Assembly (NCBI GenBank): GCA_016882185.1
Contig: VHCC01000013.1
Coordinates: forward strand, 1 to 13,829
Source of the DNA: Candidatus Pelagibacterales bacterium
Lineage (GTDB): Bacteria; Pseudomonadota; Alphaproteobacteria; Pelagibacterales; Pelagibacteraceae
DNA: 13,829 nucleotides
Direction of reading: 5' to 3'
How positions within the stretch are numbered: position 1 is the stretch's first letter; the number at the start of each line of letters is the position of its first letter. Positions 12,912-13,829 of this stretch are shown here, in pieces. The translations under genes were made by a program, and so were the position numbers. The notes beneath the pieces were generated by a model that saw only the letters and a program-made list of their open reading frames with translations, was not told the DNA's origin and made no database searches.

Positions 12912-13829
12912 ATTTTCTGGTCATATTCGCCAATTTTTCCAGTTTTTTGAAGCAAATTATCAATAAAATCAAATATTTTTTTCTTACGTTCATTAGATGT
13001 TGGGCTTTCAGTTACCACAACTAATGAAGGTTTATTAGATGATGCTCTTATTAATCCCCATGATCCATCTTCCAATGAAAAACGAACCCCATTAACTGTT
13101 AATATATCTGTAATAGCTTGATTATCTATTTTTGTATTTTTAATTTTTAATAACTCTACTTGTTTAATTAAATCTTCAACTACTAAATATTTTTCCTCAT
13201 CTTTACAAAATGGCGCCATAGTTGGAGTTTGATAAGTCTTGGGTAGATCATTAATTATTTCATTCATTTTTTTATTTTGATCATTTAGTAAATGGCAGAC
13301 CTGAAGTGCAGAATTAATTCCATCATCATAACCATACCCTAAAGGGTTATTAAAAAAAAAGTGACCACTTTTCTCAAATCCAGCAAGCGCTTTAGTTTGA
13401 TTTACTTTTCTTTTAATATGAGAATGTCCTGTTTTCCAATATATAGTTTCACAGTTATTTTCTTTTAAAATTTTATCTTTTGCAAACAAGCCAGTTGATT
13501 TAACATCTACAATAAACTTTGATCCTCTATATTTTGGAGCAAGGTTTCGAGCTATTAAAAGTCCGATTTTATCTGAAAAAATTTCTTCTCCCTTATTATC
13601 AATTACTCCAACTCTATCTCCATCTCCATCAAATCCAAAACCCACGTCTGCATTATTTTCTCTTACAGCTTTTGCGATAGCATGTAACATTTCTAAGTCT
13701 TCAGGATTAGGGTTATATTTAGGAAATGTAAAATCTAAATTACAATCTAGTTCTACAACCTCACAACCAATTCCCTTTAGGATTTGAGGCGCAAATACTC
13801 CAGCAGTTCCATTTCCGCATGCAACAACT
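12908..13829 (-). CDS. Phosphomannomutase/phosphoglucomutase (5' part beyond window)
   Basis: The reading frame is open from the right window edge to the stop at 12908-12910, giving 306 residues. An in-frame ATG at 13690 is internal: the frame continues upstream with VVACGNGTAGVFAPQIL, a standard domain-2 motif of alpha-D-phosphohexomutases. Other landmarks are the Mg2+-binding loop DGDGDR (13630-13613), KTGHSHIKR (about 13432-13406), the sugar-binding EKSGH (13375-13361) in place of the more common EMSGH, and the phosphate-binding RASSNKPSLVV (13048-13016) in domain 4. The enzyme interconverts mannose-6-P and mannose-1-P and/or the glucose phosphates, feeding nucleotide-sugar and surface-polysaccharide synthesis. 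The active-site phosphoserine loop (TASHNP-like) must lie outside the window. It is convergent with, and overlaps by 4 bases, the small protease-like gene. Glucose versus mannose specificity cannot be told. Confidence 0.92.
   Translation of the reverse strand, partial: VVACGNGTAGVFAPQILKGIGCEVVELDCNLDFTFPKYNPNPEDLEMLHAIAKAVRENNADVGFGFDGDGDRVGVIDNKGEEIFSDKIGLLIARNLAPKYRGSKFIVDVKSTGLFAKDKILKENNCETIYWKTGHSHIKRKVNQTKALAGFEKSGHFFFNNPLGYGYDDGINSALQVCHLLNDQNKKMNEIINDLPKTYQTPTMAPFCKDEEKYLVVEDLIKQVELLKIKNTKIDNQAITDILTVNGVRFSLEDGSWGLIRASSNKPSLVVVTESPTSNERKKKIFDFIDNLLQKTGKIGEYDQKI

Noticed and set aside
13688..13690. ATG as the start of a 260-residue phosphomutase
   Set aside because: The frame stays open upstream to the window edge and encodes the conserved CGNGTAG motif, so this Met is internal and the gene is cut by the window.
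1..13829. tRNA, rRNA, CRISPR array, insertion sequence or phage remnant
   Set aside because: No repeat-spacer pattern, transposase motif, CCA-ended cloverleaf or rRNA-like stretch was seen; gene order and composition are uniform throughout.

Overview
This AT-rich window (about one third G+C or less by eye) looks like chromosomal DNA from a genome-streamlined marine alphaproteobacterium, of the SAR11/Pelagibacterales or AEGEAN-169/HIMB59 kind. The evidence is an alphaproteobacterial-type omega subunit beginning MARVTVEDC, heavy use of A/T-ending codons, very short or zero spacers, TRAP uptake in place of sugar PTS, and no mobile elements. The lineage is inferred; no rRNA or other phylogenetic anchor is present. 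There is no RNA gene, CRISPR array, insertion sequence or prophage, and no stretch over 300 bases without a gene.

Layout. (1) Positions 1-1307, minus strand: a two-gene operon of a beta-hydroxyacid dehydrogenase (3-hydroxyisobutyrate dehydrogenase / tartronate-semialdehyde or glyoxylate reductase family) followed by a pyridoxamine-phosphate-oxidase-like flavoprotein cut by the window edge. (2) 1417-1881, plus: rpoZ with an acidic C-terminal extension, abutting the next, convergent gene with no spacer. (3) 1882-8285: a CaiB/BaiF CoA-transferase on the minus strand, divergent from a plus-strand operon of TRAP transporter dctP-dctQ-dctM, malonyl-CoA decarboxylase and dusA. (4) 8286-12911: a 969-residue FAD + Fe-S D-2-hydroxyacid dehydrogenase on the minus strand, divergent from a serine-glyoxylate-type aminotransferase and a small papain-like cysteine-protease-like protein. 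(5) 12908-13829, minus: the C-terminal two thirds of a phosphomannomutase/phosphoglucomutase.

How the genes may work together. The central cluster reads as a self-contained malonate (or similar short dicarboxylate) route: TRAP uptake, CoA activation by a SUGCT-like class III CoA-transferase, then decarboxylation to acetyl-CoA. The logic matches oxalate degradation (transporter, formyl-CoA transferase, oxalyl-CoA decarboxylase). It differs from the rhizobial mat clusters, which activate malonate with the ATP-dependent synthetase MatB. The right-hand block suggests 2-hydroxyacid/glyoxylate/serine metabolism, to which the left-hand reductase could belong.

Small-scale structure stands out. There is a perfect 16-bp hairpin between dctP and dctQ, a hairpin with the decarboxylase start codon at its tip, an 18-bp palindrome that fills the aminotransferase/protease-like junction, and three convergent gene pairs with 0, 0 and 4 bases of separation or overlap.
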